Below, in pieces: positions 13,030 to 24,890 of a DNA stretch of 64,000 nt. Every line of letters starts with the position of its first letter. Position 1 is the stretch's first letter. The DNA is from Endomychus coccineus (Eukaryota > Arthropoda > Insecta > Coleoptera > Endomychidae): NCBI GenBank assembly GCA_958510875.1, contig OY294068.1, forward strand, positions 201,673,997 to 201,737,996, given 5' to 3'. Both the position numbers and the translations under genes were made by a program. The notes beneath the pieces were generated by a model. That model searched no databases. It was not told the origin of the DNA and was given only the letters and a program-made list of their open reading frames with translations.

Positions 13030-13790
13030 ATGCATCATTTTCCAGGTGTCGAGTTTATGCAGATCGATCGTTCATTTTGCCATCTCCACAGTGTAGAGCA
13101 GGATTGGAACGGCAAACATTTTTTGTTGTTCTCGCTCGAAAGTTCGGACGACCAAATCTTTCGAACAAGGTTTCTGTACTTGCCGCAGAGAGCCACCTTT
13201 ACCTGGGAAGCGTCAATTCCCAGGTATCGATAGGTCTCTCCGGCATCAAAATTTTCGAAGATACTTTCATTAGCAAGCTGAATTTTCTCGTGGACTTACG
13301 TAGATCGTCCTCTCCTCAAATGGAACATTGTGCACTTGTCCAATCCTAACTCTATGCCTACGGCTCGTGTATATTCTTGAACCACGTTGAGAAATTAATG
13401 GAGGTTTTTCTCCCCAGAGGCATACAGTTTCAGGTCATCTATGTAAAATAAATGAGTGATCTGATGCCTCCGGTCGTTCGATGATCCAGAGTAATATACA
13501 CGAGTCCCTCTTAACGCAATGGAGAGCGACAGTAGTGAGATGTTGAACAAGAAGGGACTCGAGGAGTTTCCTTGGAGAACACGAGTCTGTTGAGACTCGT
13601 CGTGTACCTGATGTTATCACAAAACGAGTCTTTCAGAGTGGTAAGAGATGTTCTATGCATCTCACTAGTGGGGTTTGTACCGCAAAGCATTGGAGCAAGA
13701 ATAATAATAGCTTATGTGAGATTGGATCGAATGCTTCGCGGTAGTCAATCTAGGCCATGGAAAAGTTGCGCTTCTTGAATATGGAATCTC
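13030..13790 (-). pseudogene. degenerate LINE reverse transcriptase with FYIDD box
   Basis: On the minus strand 13405-13446 reads FYIDDLKLYASGEKN, the catalytic Y/F-x-DD block and following LKLYA segment of an R2/RTE-like non-LTR reverse transcriptase. Upstream on that strand are blocks resembling FERENNKKCLPFQ and a segment resembling the pre-catalytic helix, spread over several frames. The domain is therefore damaged by multiple shifts. This family differs from the FADD-box LINE fragments elsewhere in the window. The clade assignment is tentative. Confidence 0.55.
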
Positions 13791-15285
13791 CAGTAATAGA
13801 TCTATCTGTCACCAGGTTCTCCCGGCAACCATTTTATATTTTATATTGACGAAACATTAGTATGACAAATCTTCATATCGTTATATTTCATGAGTTTCAA
13901 AATCTCAACTCCCAGTTATAATCAACCAGGGCTCCAAGGTTTCATAACCCACGATTCAGGTGCAGTATACAGGTATATATAATGTTTATATACCTATTTT
14001 CAACAGTTTTTGACTTATGAGCGAATATGAAAATAGTCATAAGCAACAATTAATTTGACTTTTCGAGTCGGATATAGGAACAACTCTGTTATAAGAGTTA
14101 TTGATGTTATGTGTATTGACGTTTTTGGGTGCAAATTGACATTTGATAAAATTGAACGTAGTTATGCAGAAACGTACCAACCAACAATTTCGCTATTCTG
14201 AGAAGATTGTTCAAGATTTCTTATCGTTACCAAAGCATAACTTGCAATCAATTTTAGGTATTCTTATGAGTATTCACCTACTTTTGAACCAGAAGAATTA
14301 ACATTGTTTGTTTTTATAAGTCACTAAATTTTGTGAGATGGTGGTTATTTGCAAAATTCAAGAACGCTCCAAATGAATAGAAGCAATGCTTGAAGATGGC
14401 TACTTGGCAGCTGAAAGGTCATCGTTACGTCAACAGTGTATTTAGTGGATAAAGGTGATTATTTCTTAGTTATGATGATTCTATTCGATAAAAACTCTTG
14501 GCGGTTTTTCTAATCGACCGAAATACAATTATTTTTCGACAACCCTGTATTTATATTGCACGTGAGATTTAGTTATGGTATATAAAGCTTCAAGAAGGTG
14601 GTTGATTATAACAGAAAGTTGAGCTTTTCGGAATTATAAAGTATAAAAATATGAAGATTTTTTCACAGTAATGTTTGGTCAATAAGAAAAATAAAATAAT
14701 CAATATCTCAAGAATGTGCGTTATTGCTATAGACATTTATCAAGTAAATTTATTCAGAAAAACAGAGAACACAGATAAGACATTATATACAGGATGTTCC
14801 TTCTAAATTTCAAAGTATCTGCTATGCTACTTTCTAACAGAAGCCGACACACTGTACGTCCGAAAATATCTCCAACTAGAGATCATGACCATTTATATAC
14901 GTAATCAATATTTCAAAAACTCTAGGGTTAATAGTTCTATGTTAACGTCTAATAGTCCATCCATCATGAATGAACCTGTATACGACTGGAACCTAGTCCC
15001 GATTTACGCTACGTATAGTGAGTTAAGTAAAAATTGGTCAACCAAATGATTTGAACTAACAGGCTATGCCTGTTTGTATTCCAAAGATCACGCTGCCAAA
15101 TTTGCCATACTTGCAGGAAAATAGAGGCCCTTTTGATTTTGCTGAATATGACATTATAATTCACGCTTTGAATATACATTAACTACTCTGAAATCGCCTT
15201 TCTCCAGCGAAGCTAGCAAGACTGGTTTGCCTCTGATGATGCCAAATTCGCTAGAAAAAAGTTTCCAAGCTAGGTGTGTAATTCA
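13791..15285. other. AT-rich, no supported gene
   Basis: I find no coding motif. Two mariner-like end strings occur (ACAACCCTGTA near 14541 and TACAGGATGTTCC near 14789), but their orientation does not pair them convincingly as one element. Confidence 0.4.
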
Positions 15286-15288
15286 GGT

Positions 15289-15567
15289 TTTTTTTTGTTG
15301 AGAGGTCGTCGAAAAACCCTTTATGGGCACCTTATGGGCCTATAACACCCCTTAATTCAAATTTAATCATCTCAGATATATCCACTGATCACTCCACTCC
15401 ATGAAGTGGGCTCAATGACACTGAGTCCTAACAGCCCATTACATCTTGCCTCGCCACTTTCACGGTCCATCGGAAAAATTCCGCCGTCGCAGAGATTCGA
15501 ACTCACGACCGGAAGCCGCAGTGATTAGCAGATCGATGCCTCTACCACTGAGCTACTTGGCTCCTTA
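15289..15567 (-). repeat. tRNA-derived SINE
   Basis: Read on the minus strand from 15567, the head carries an A box TAGCTCAGTGGTAGAGGCA (15538-15556) and a B box GAGTTCGAATC (15494-15504). Between them are CTGCTAATCA and a long variable-arm-like segment, which resembles a serine tRNA with anticodon GCT. The T-arm folds around TTCGAAT. Acceptor pairing is poor, so this is not a functional tRNA gene. A non-tRNA body follows toward lower coordinates and ends near an A-rich tail on the minus strand at about 15290, the expected layout for a SINE transcribed by RNA polymerase III. Confidence 0.65.
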
Positions 15568-15699
15568 ACTTACATTTATTGTGCCCTTATATTTATTCCC
15601 CTTTCCACTACTTCAAAATGAATAATATAAACTTAAAAAGAGAGACAATTTTATTTTCGACTATGTTTTAGTAGTTAATTTCCTTCTTCGTTTAGATCT

Positions 15700-16380
15700 G
15701 AGACACTATTCCCACCAGAAGCATTCGAATTCTTGAACTTTCGAGGTTAGTACATTCATGCAGTAGAGGACGCTGCATGTTTCTCGTGCAGAAGCTGATG
15801 TGTCATGTTCAGATACCGGCGGGACGGCCGTCCGTTCTTCCATCGATCTCGACCTAAGTAAATCTCCTCGATATCGCTGCAAATCACTCTCCCCCTGGCA
15901 TTTAGCTCGGCGCGGTATCGTCTCCGAGAATGATACGTTGGGCAGACCTGTCCTCGTAATGTGGCCGTGTTTCGTCGGTGAGCTAGAAAATATTCGGTTC
16001 ATAAATAATGCCATCGCTTGCCTCACCACACTCGAAATATCCCCAATCACTTATATTGCCGTACCTATACAGGACGCGGCCGTCTCGGATTTTTATGTCG
16101 GGTTTGATATAGCGAAGTGGGGATTATTTATCCGGCAATTAAAGAGAGCCGTGGCCAGTAAGTAACATTGGGGTTATTTATCTTGGCGTGTTCCCCAACT
16201 TATTGGAAATCAGCGAAGCGCACCGCGTGACATCGGCGGACAGGAAAAGCTTCTTGATGAATGTTAGCAATTTACCATTGAGACGCCCACTAGCCGTTTG
16301 TTCCGCGATCCTGTTTTATACTTTCGTTTTGTCCGAAGTCGCCATCTTTACTAATACACCCCATCGAACAATGCCTTAAA
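15700..16380. other. GC-richer block with overlapping long frames, unassigned
   Basis: Both strands carry long frames: 114 codons on minus (15706-16050) and 121 codons on plus (15800-16165). They are mirror readings of the same GC-richer sequence. Neither contains a motif I recognise. The block sits between a SINE and an RT fragment, so it may be unrecognised LINE sequence. I do not call a gene. Confidence 0.3.
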
Positions 16381-16650
16381 ATGAGCTACCTACGTATTTA
16401 CTTTGATATTCCTGCCATCGATAGCCATATGCCTGAAATTGTCCTTCGTCAAAGCACAATAAGGCGCATTCTGTTTGATCTCAATTCAAAAAAGTCTATG
16501 GGGCCAAACAGAATTCCGTCTGTCATTTTCGAAGAAATGGTGCCTCAATTAACACATCAACACAGTTTTTTGCAGGTTGCTTTTCCTTTTATACAAACTC
16601 GGTGTGTGTCCTTAAAACTGGAAGAAAGCGCAGAGTCCAACCAATTCTGA
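16381..16650 (+). pseudogene. LINE reverse transcriptase N-terminal fragment
   Basis: The + frame from 16381 contains VLRQSTIRRILFDLNSKKS followed by MGPNRIPSVIFEE. This matches the conserved start of the RT domain in jockey/CR1-type LINEs, where KK(S/A)xGPDGIP is usual; the D of that block is R here. The later segment resembling SxxTxxxPxxWK is displaced to another frame, so a frameshift lies near 16575-16600. The catalytic core is absent. It is probably the same LINE group as the scrap at 1256-1401, which covers the adjoining part. Confidence 0.6.
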
Positions 16651-18150
16651 GACTGAGTCTTGAAACGGACCCGCTTTGGGTCGGTCTTAATTGGCCCAAC
16701 TAGCTCAATTTAAATTAATTAATCTTAGGGCTCGTAGTGAAACGTGCCTTGTGATTCAAGACTGGTGAATTGCCTGAGCGCCAACTGCTTAAAAAAAACT
16801 ATAAAACTAAATGAATTCACAGTCAAGAATACAAGCACTACGAGATGGTTTACAGTCGATGGAAATTCAGAGAAACAATACAAGTTCAACTTAACAATTC
16901 GATTTATTCCACCAGAATTTGAATTATAAAGAAAATTAAATTACAAATTTTTTAGAATACCAATTGGAAATATAAATAATATTGAATTCGTATGAAAACA
17001 ATTATAAAATTAAATCAATTAGTAACATAAATGGAATTTCAAGAAAACAATTATAAATTTAAATCAATTATTAAATTGAAAAGAACGAAATATCCGATAA
17101 GAGGAATTAAAGTATAAAAATTAGTGGAATACAACTTCGGATAAACAACAAAATCAGAGAATGAAATTATGGTCATTCAAACAAGAAAATGTTACCCTCC
17201 TTGGAACTCGTAGGAACTGGAAGTCGGTCCTGTCAGGAAAGTCACTAAACCGCCTTGGAGCGAAGCGGTGAGGAACCTCAGACGTTCAAACCCTGTAATT
17301 TCAAAGAACGAACAGTACCTGACTTGAGATCAGAAGGACAAGCAACACCGTCGGTTGGAATAACCAGGTGATTCCACAACCGATAATGTTATCTTTCCCA
17401 AATTGTGAAAACACTATTACAAAATGGATATCTTGACGAGATATCAATTTAGGCAAAAATTTAATTTAATCTGAAAGAAATAAACGATAAATCTCGACAT
17501 ACCCTGTTAAAGGTTAACACCACAATGAATTCTCTTCGACTTCCGTTATCCTACCTCCCACTTCGCGATATTTAGCGACATCACATATCAGGAATGGTAG
17601 TTTCAATAGTCGATGTTTTATTGACCAGCAGATGTCTTTAAATAATCATATGACGAGTTTCCTAGCCGAAAAGAAATCTAATCTGTTCATTAAAGAGTTC
17701 TATACAATCACGTAACGCAACCCGTTACAGTCTTGTTTCAAGGGCCGCACAATTGACCCAATCAAGCGGTCTGAGTGCTCTGGACTTGTCCGTCGCCGTT
17801 TTGATAGATTGATTGATTGAAATATAAGCAAAGTTGGGAATTTTAATGCCAAATAATTTGTTGAAAAGAAATTAGAAACATTCCGATAACTTCAAAAGAT
17901 ATCCGAAAAAAAACGAAGAAGTCAACTTTCGTTTTTATTTTTTCACGGATTTATTTTGGAAAACAAAGAGCGCTATCCTGGATCACTTTTTTGTGGCGCT
18001 TGAAGAAAATAGTTTTGTTTTTCAGATACGACTTTTCCATTTTACATTTACCCATTCGAACTTAATTATTTTGAATACAACTTATGATTAATCACACTTA
18101 TCACCAATTAATTTGGGAAGGTTGTCGTGTCTGTGATATGTTCTAATGTA
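16651..18150. other. non-coding with short AT-rich tandem repeat
   Basis: An AT-rich degenerate tandem with a unit of about 49 bp occurs near 16990-17080, sharing GAAAACAATTATAAA. Moderately GC-richer stretches at 17180-17420 and 17520-17790 show no coding motif. I looked for a paired LTR and found none. Confidence 0.4.
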
Positions 18151-18813
18151 GAAAAGCCGTGACGTGCAGACAAGTTGTTAAATTATTTGATTTACGGAAA
18201 AAGTTTATCCTCGAGCAGCATTCGAACCTGCGACCTCTGGATTACCGGGCAGTGCTCTACCAACTCAGCTACCGAGATAACACGTTCGCATCTGCATTAC
18301 GGGACACCACTTTTGCCGAAAATCAATGTTAATGTTACACCTACAAACTCTGGTGTTTGCAAGGTGTATGGTGAGTCAGTAGGTGAGAGGCTGGATGAGA
18401 ACTGATTCATTATCAGTGGTCATCAACGTCCAAATTACCTTTTACACCTAGCATCGTCTACTTATAGTGATTTTAAGCAGGGATCAAGGTGCGGATCGCC
18501 GACCACTGAACAAAGTTAAGCCAAAGGTTGTCATATCTGTGATATATCCAGAAAGATCCACACCTTGATCCTTGCTTAAAATCGCTATGCGATGATGCTA
18601 AGTTTAAACCGTAATTAGGACCTCGATGACCACTGATAATGATGGATGACACCTTGCAAACGCCGGAGTTTGTAGGTGTAATATTAACATTAATTTCTAG
18701 AAGAAGCGGCATCCCGTTATCTAGAAGCTGAATTGGTAGAGGTCACACCTTCCAATTCTGCTAGAGGATAAACTTTTTCTGGAAATTGAACTTGTCTGTA
18801 CGCCACGAATTTT
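18151..18813. repeat. long inverted repeat whose arms carry tRNA-like heads
   Basis: The left arm (about 18151-18496) and right arm (about 18555-18813) are imperfect reverse complements around a spacer near 18497-18554. The innermost match is GATCAAGGTG(T/C)GGATC. Each arm contains a tRNA-like head near its outer end: complete on the left (see 18205-18279), and shortened on the right, where the A box region AGCTGAATTGGTAGAG at about 18728-18743 is followed by a truncated B region. The arrangement fits two copies of one tRNA-containing repeat in inverted orientation, or a foldback element that captured a SINE head. Confidence 0.7.
18205..18279 (-). repeat. tRNA-like SINE head in left arm
   Basis: Read on the minus strand it has an A box of the form TAGCTGAGTTGGTAGAGCA (18253-18272) and a B box GGTTCGAATGC (18219-18230). 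Spacing is appropriate for a tRNA-type polymerase III promoter. The acceptor ends do not pair fully, so a SINE or pseudo-tRNA is more likely than a working tRNA. Confidence 0.55.
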
Positions 18814-20096
18814 CCACATTCAAACTAATTGCTTTGCTATAAGAGTTACTCGTTTTTTTAAGATTAGGCATTGGAAGAAAACAAAGTGTGCCTTAACAAT
18901 AACAAAGATTCTATTACAAAGCCCTCAAAAAAATCTTACTGTTTTGGTTTTGGAGTATGAATTATTAATGTTTAAGTATAATTGTATTTTTCAGTTTCTG
19001 TTTCAATTTAGATGCTTGCTGTATGTTCGGCAATAAATGAATAGAATAAATAAACAAGAATATACTGAAGATAGTAGTTTCCGTATGAAAAATATATGAC
19101 ATTTACTATTCGAAAATGAATCGTTTCGCAGTTTACGATATCGGATTTACTATCGAATATTTCACATCGCTGTTTGCCGAAGGTAATAAATTCTGTAGGA
19201 GATATTAATTTTCCTCGAAATGTGTATTGAGCAAAAAACGAATCTACCGAAATTGTGATCATTTTTCAGTAAATATTTCACGTAGATAGATGAAAAACGC
19301 ATCACGGAAAGACCGAAATGAGCCAGAGAAGATCACATCCTACGAGGACGTGTTCTCTCTATCTGACTAATAAATCACGAAATGTAAGGGGACAGTGCAT
19401 AAATCCCCGATTTCCCGTGGAAACCACAACGAAACATAAACGAACCGTGAAGTCTATCCGACCATGTTAGACAGTCTACAGTTATGGGCCACTACTTTCC
19501 TTTTTAACATGATCACGATAGTCGCAGCATGTTAAAGTGCAAAATTGAGGTTTATTATCGATTGCCATTTTATTGTCCTCTGCTTTGTCACGAAAAAACT
19601 ACTGCTAAGCAACAAGATAATATAATTATAAATTAATACAAACGTTCTCTGAATAGATTTTCTCATAATCGTATACAAATGAGAACTAACACCCAATAGA
19701 ATAATAGAATCAACGAGGACTAGAAAAATTTGTCATCGGCACAATTTAATTTTCCAAACAGTTGATATTGACATGGGCCTAATTGAAACCTAAAGAAAAC
19801 TGCAGGCTTGCAATGCCTAACAAGACGCATTAAAAAGTGATCACTGTACCGGTAAGAAAACTGAAAAGCAACGAGTGACCATTTTATTTTGTGCCAATAG
19901 GTGAGGTAGAAAACGAACTCCTTTAATAATTGGTGAAAGCAAAAACCCTCGCTAATTTGAACGAGCCCATATAAATAAACTGCTTTTAAAATGAGTGTCA
20001 AATGGAAGAACCTGGATGATAATAGAAGTAATGACCTCATGGTTGAACAAATTTTACAAAAAATTGAGATGTACTATTTTTGAATAATGTCACGTT
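18814..20096. other. AT-rich, no supported gene
   Basis: The 106-codon minus frame at 19720-20040 has no motif and is hydrophobic by composition. No terminal repeats are seen. Confidence 0.4.
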
Positions 20097-20240
20097 TCAT
20101 CTCAAACTGCGATTAGCTTCAGTTTTGGTTACATTAAACTTAACTACATTATCAGATCCCCCTTTCAAAATCTTTTCCAGATCTCCATTGGTTGCGTCAA
20201 CCTGTCTCTGTCTTGCTCCTCTGGCTTTATTGGATGGCAT
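20097..20240 (-). pseudogene. LINE RT fragment downstream of the FADD box
   Basis: The minus frame of 47 codons contains ARGARQRQVDATNGDLEKIL and then NVVKFNVTKTEAN. This matches the segment that follows the FADD catalytic box in the CR1/jockey-like family present several times in this window (compare the + frames near 34090 and 43390). The ATG at 20240 is incidental. Both flanks of the domain are missing, so it is a short dead piece. Confidence 0.55.
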
Positions 20241-20599
20241 TCTTAAGTGAAACCGATTGTTTTTGTTAATTTGTATCTTACAGCTCTGTCATTGATCGTT
20301 TCATGTCAAAGTTTACTTTGTTTCACTTTGATTCATTTTTGTTTGTAATTCCCAAAAACTGTTCACATGTATCGCTGTTCTAGTGAACATACTTGTTATT
20401 TTAATAAAATGCTTATTAAATATTTTCAAGGACATGAGTGTGGGAGTAATATTGACGTTGATCACGATTTGTAAAAAAAATTTAGTTTTTCTAGTAGTTC
20501 GATATAAGACCAAACACGCTACTTCTCGACTTGAAGATATATTTAATAATTCTAATACAGCGAATTAGGTCGCAAGAGACTTTGTTTACTGGTAACTTT

Positions 20600-21360
20600 C
20601 ACGCAACCGGAGTTTTTTCAATATTCTGAGTGAAAAGTTCGCCTTGATACACATGCAGCGTCGAATTAGCAGTGACATCGGATTGCCAGTTCCGCCATAA
20701 AATCTTGATAGTAAACTTAGGAACTAATATCATTCGTGCGGAAGTTTTACGATTTAAACGGGCGCAGTGTGTATCTCTTTTTCGGAATGCGAAGGGAACT
20801 AAGTGGCCGCATAAAAACCATATAGAGAACGTTGCAAAGTAGACGAAGTCGGACGGCGGCGGCGTGCGGAACGTGAATAGGCTTATTATGTGGAGGAACG
20901 ACGCGGCGGACAGAAAGGATGAGTAGATATGTATGAAGTGAGGCATGATTCAGTTGTCAGGCAATCAGCTGAGCGTCTCCTGGGAAACATTACTCGCGTC
21001 ATCCTTCATCTCGCCAACCTCCGGATCGTCATCTCTTCGACGCCTTATGGCACACACGGCCGTCCCCGAGGACCCACCACTGACGTAATTCGCAGCAGAG
21101 ATCCCACAGGACGTACCACGATTGCCGGGAGATGCCGCTTGAATACAACGCCATCATCCACACTTATTCCCATTGTCATGTAAAAGTGCCGGAATTCACA
21201 CTCCTCACGCACCCTCTAGATAGGCCTTTTGCAACGCCGCCGCCCGCGATGTATACAAACCAAATGTTGAATATAACACTAACAATACTTCCGAATACAC
21301 CGACGGACTTTGCATCACTCAACTTTTCTTCCATTTGTCGTACAATTCGGGGCTCTTAAA
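20600..21360. other. GC-richer block, possible promoter or exon
   Basis: About 20750-21260 is clearly richer in CpG and GC than its surroundings. A plus frame (20929-21183) and a minus frame (20599-20946, 115 codons) are open but show no recognisable motif. A promoter-proximal or untranslated exon, or an unrecognised repeat, are all possible. Confidence 0.25.
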
Positions 21361-22369
21361 TAGTCTGAAAGAGAACAAGTAGTAGAAAAGTTATTCCATG
21401 TTACCACCCTTTTCTTATTTTCGCTGTATCGTCTGACGAAAATAGTGTGGAAATGAAATATAGGGAGCTACAAGACAGTTCACATCCTTTCAATAACTGG
21501 TATTCCTTTGAGATTTAAAATACAGAAAAGGCAGTGATGATGAAAACTATCAGAGTTCAACTTGAATTACTAATAGATAATGTTGGCTAACAGTCATTAC
21601 TTTCGGTTTTATTATGTGAATAAGCATACTGGATATTGACATATTCTATCGTTGCAATATCTTGATCTTTCCATATGTCACCCGTGCCATAGTGTGAGGT
21701 TCTTGGGTCGTTAGGGAAAAAATTAGAAGATTGTTACTGCGGGAACGTAAAAAAAGGCAAAGGTATGGTAATGCTACTGATTCTAGAGTAATGTCAATCA
21801 ATATGGTAGACAGTCAGGATTTGTCGCATGTTATGGAGAAAAATTGACGAATATCTAGAAGATGATCTAGTTATCCAGGTTTCTGAGGACCCTGGATGAT
21901 CCCAGGTATTTTCTGAAAGGGTTTGAATGTCGCATTCATCATCAGATTCTTTAATTGCTTCACAACAGCAGTTGACAAACGTTAAAATACGATTTTTGAT
22001 GAAATTCATCGAAATCCAGGGCATCAGGACCCCCTGATACCCGAAGGATCATAATCATGTTCAGCAACAACGAAAACCCTTGTGAGACCGATTCGAGCCA
22101 GTTTTAGTTATTATCCACCGTGTAATTATTTTTTTACTCACCTCAAAAAGTGCACTCGGAAAAATCTGATCGCTGCACAAATGCAAAAAAGAATTTCCAC
22201 TAGAAACAATCGCGGCACAAATCAGTCTTATTTGCTCGACTAAAAAACTATAGCTCAAGTAAATATCTCCCTATTGTTGCATGAGATATATTGTCAACAA
22301 CTTACCTGTCGAGATAAGGAAAATTTCTAACTTAAAATAATTTAAATCCACTTTAAGGCGATTTTTAGT
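21361..22369. other. AT-rich, no supported feature
   Basis: No coding motif, tandem repeat or element end seen. Confidence 0.4.
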
Positions 22370-22620
22370 TGAGAAATGCATTTATAATATAGAAGAATTT
22401 CTAACACTATTTATAAGAAATAATCGCCCTTATCCACTAAGAATACTATTGAATCACTGAGGACCTTTTGGCTACTAACTAACCATCATCAGAGAAAATG
22501 AGTTTACTCTGATGATTGCTACTTGCTAGCCGAAGGGTTCTCAGAACTTTAATAGTATTTTTAGTGAATAAGGGTGATCATTTCTTATCAATAGTGTTAT
22601 AACATATCCACAGTGTAAAC
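22370..22620. repeat. Penelope-associated terminal repeats as a hairpin
   Basis: Two copies of one terminal sequence face each other. The left copy, ending near 22500, reads CCTTATCCACTAAGAATACT then GAGGACC and CATCATCAGAG. The right copy, starting near 22506, reads CTCTGATGATTGCTAC, then GGTTCTCAG and TTTTTAGTGAATAAGGGTGAT. The same sequence borders clear Penelope-like coding fragments elsewhere (31430, 50470, 54150, 55270). The inverted pair fits the complex terminal duplications known for Penelope-like elements. No coding region remains between them. Confidence 0.6.
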
Positions 22621-22897
22621 TCTTTTATAAAGAATTTCTAAGTTGAAGTGAGGAAAAAGACTAACTGATTTCAAAACTGTAATGTGTGATATTGTATGTT
22701 TTTATGTATTACTTATATTTATTTATTCATTATATTTACAACTTAGTGAATTCTATAAACGTTATTGCATTACCTCCAAATTTTTATAAAAGTTAATATC
22801 TATGTTTATAATATCAAGTAGCTTCTTTCTAAAAGTTTGACGATTCTTTGTGATACTTGTATGTCTAAAGATGATAAGGTAATAAACACTATGTGTT

Positions 22898-23000
22898 CAT
22901 CTATCAGATAAGATAGTCGGATGGCATAAAATGATGGAAAGACAAAGAGTTACCGACTTTGTTCATACCATTTTATGCGGAATGAGTTTCACTTGATAGA
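22898..23000. repeat. imperfect hairpin of about 100 bp
   Basis: GGCATAAAATGATGG near 22923 pairs with CCATTTTATGC near 22968. Outer pairing of CTATCAGATAAG with a following CTTGATAG is weaker. No function can be assigned. Confidence 0.45.
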
Positions 23001-23798
23001 TAGATATTTGTAATATTCTTCTCTTCACATGAATATATTCTTTATAATATAATATGTAATTTGTACATTAGCATGAGTACTTTGATACTTGATGAATTAT
23101 TTTCCAATTCATTATAGTTAAAATTCAGAGAATAATTGATTATAATTGTAATTTAGCAGCGAATTGAAACTCGCATAACTAACTGTCATATAACAGTCGA
23201 TTGTATGAAATGATGAACTTACCATGATATCATTTTTGATATTTTAATTAGCTTTTATTTAATTGATTGATGCTCCAATCCTATCGGTATTACTGCCTCT
23301 TTTGCAAAATTGTTGGAAGAGCTGATGTTTCAATTATTGAAATATATTCAGCGAAATAATAATTGATTCGAAACGCGAGGTTGAAGAGAACCGGTTCAAA
23401 CTTGATGAATTGAAAAGTTATACTTATAGAAATCTCTGGATGATAATTGAATTGGACGTTGAATCGAGGGCCGCATAAAAGGAAATGTAAGTGGAGTACG
23501 TCCCTTGAGACCCGGAAAATCCCTTCAATGCTTGCAACGACGACGTCGAACGTACAAATAAAAAGTCGCCATATTCAGGGAATCGGTTAATTAATTAGGA
23601 ATTTGACAAGAGCACACTTATCGTCATTGCTTTATATAAGAGTTCTGTCAATATTGACTCTAGTAGCATCTGCCGGAATTCCAAAGAAAATAAAGGTAGG
23701 GCATTTTACGTTTGTTATGGGATAGCACATAGAATTCTTTCATTTTGCATTTTTTTATGAACGATTCATGAGCAAGCTTTCAATTTGTACGCAACTCT

Positions 23799-23980
23799 GT
23801 GATGCATTTGGATGTCTCCAAAGCATTTGACCAAGGCCTTCTTGGGAAACTTGTTGCCTCAACTTCATCGTTGCGTGTCGAGCTTTCTCTATATGGTGAT
23901 TGACGGAGTCTCCAACGATACCCTGGTGTTCAACAGGGATCTATCTCGGCACCAACTTTGTTTCTGCATCGTCGTTCGGT
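23799..23980 (+). pseudogene. LINE reverse transcriptase fragment (SKAFD block)
   Basis: The frame beginning near 23799 gives VMHLDVSKAFDQGLLGKLVA, the catalytic D-x-S-K-AFD block of a CR1/jockey-type RT. It continues through a stop to GVQQGSISAPTLFLH, the PQG-S-x-L-x-PxLF block with P replaced by Q. The spacing agrees with an RT domain. A nonsense codon lies after LSLYGD. It ends abruptly where the AT-rich satellite begins, at about 23981. Confidence 0.65.
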
Positions 23981-24400
23981 CCATTTTCCAATTAGTTGGT
24001 AATATAATTAGTTAATGAACAATTTGTTGATTATCAAATTAACAAAAAAATCCAAATTTTCAAATATTCGAGATTAGAGTCATTTTCTGATAATTTCAAT
24101 TTACTAAACATTAATTTTGATGTCCATTTTCCAATTAGTTGCCAATATCATGAGTCAATAAACAATTTCTTGGTTAACAAATTTAAAAAAAATAAAATTT
24201 TTCTAAATATTCCACATTAAAGTCTTTTTTGGATAATCAGGACTTGCTAAACATGAATTTTACGTCCTTTTTTAAATAAGTTGCTAATAGCATTAGTTAA
24301 TAAGCAGTTTGTTAGTTAAAACATTACCAAAAAAATTAAAGTTTTCCAAATATCCCACATTAGAATCATTTTCAAATAATTAGGACCTGAATAAATGTTT
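23981..24400 (+). repeat. about 142-bp satellite, three direct copies
   Basis: Three AT-rich copies begin at about 23981, 24124 and 24266, sharing CCATTTTCCAATTAGTTG, a TTAATAAACAATTTGTT-like segment, CACATTAGAGTC and TAGGACTTACTAAACAT-like ends. The period is 142-143 bp. The copies diverge from each other. The array abuts an RT fragment on its left. Confidence 0.75.
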
Positions 24401-24559
24401 TTTCATATCAAGAAAAAGTTATATCCTGAAATAAAATTTAAAAAACTTTTCTAATTATATTTACATTAGTTTTAATTAAATCGAGACAAAATTTTGAAAT
24501 AGTGTATACGAATTTGGAGAAAGGAACCAGCAGGCGCGTACCCAAAAGAGGAGGGAACA

Positions 24560-24890
24560 GGGCATTTGAAAATTTTGTTCATCAAATTCAAGCTATTCTA
24601 AAATAAATGTAATCTTGAATATTTTTGCTAACTAAGAAATTGTTGAATTATTAACTAATTATATCAAAAACTAATTGAAAAATGAACATCAGATACGTGT
24701 TTAGTAGGTCCCAATTATCCGAAAATTGTTCAGTAACAATTATATTAGCAAATAATTAAAAATTAGACATCAAATTCATGTTTAGTGAGTTAAAGTTTGC
24801 CGAAAATGACTGTAATCTGGAATATTAAGAAAATTTTGATATTTTTTTTAAATTTGTTAATCGAAAAATCGTTTATTTATCATCAAATTG
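24560..24890 (-). repeat. same satellite in opposite orientation, about two copies
   Basis: On the minus strand the unit landmarks recur: GATGTTCATTTTTCAATTAGTTT near 24665-24690 and the TAAACATGAATTTGATGTC end near 24760-24785. The array therefore reverses direction across a spacer at about 24400-24560, which contains an unrelated GC-richer piece. Confidence 0.65.

Noticed and set aside
14541..14802. Mariner-like element between ACAACCCTGTA and TACAGGATGTTCC
   Set aside because: The two strings point outward from each other, not inward as terminal inverted repeats of one element would, and no arms match.
15706..16165. 114- and 121-codon frames on opposite strands
   Set aside because: GC-richer sequence tends to leave several frames open; I see no motif in either, so I list only the block.
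16650..17780. Possible LTR retrotransposon
   Set aside because: Faint similarity between CTTGAAAC-containing ends, but no direct LTR pair, primer site or pol motif.
18205..18279. Functional tRNA gene
   Set aside because: Acceptor stem does not pair properly and the sequence sits in a repeated arm, so a SINE head is more likely.
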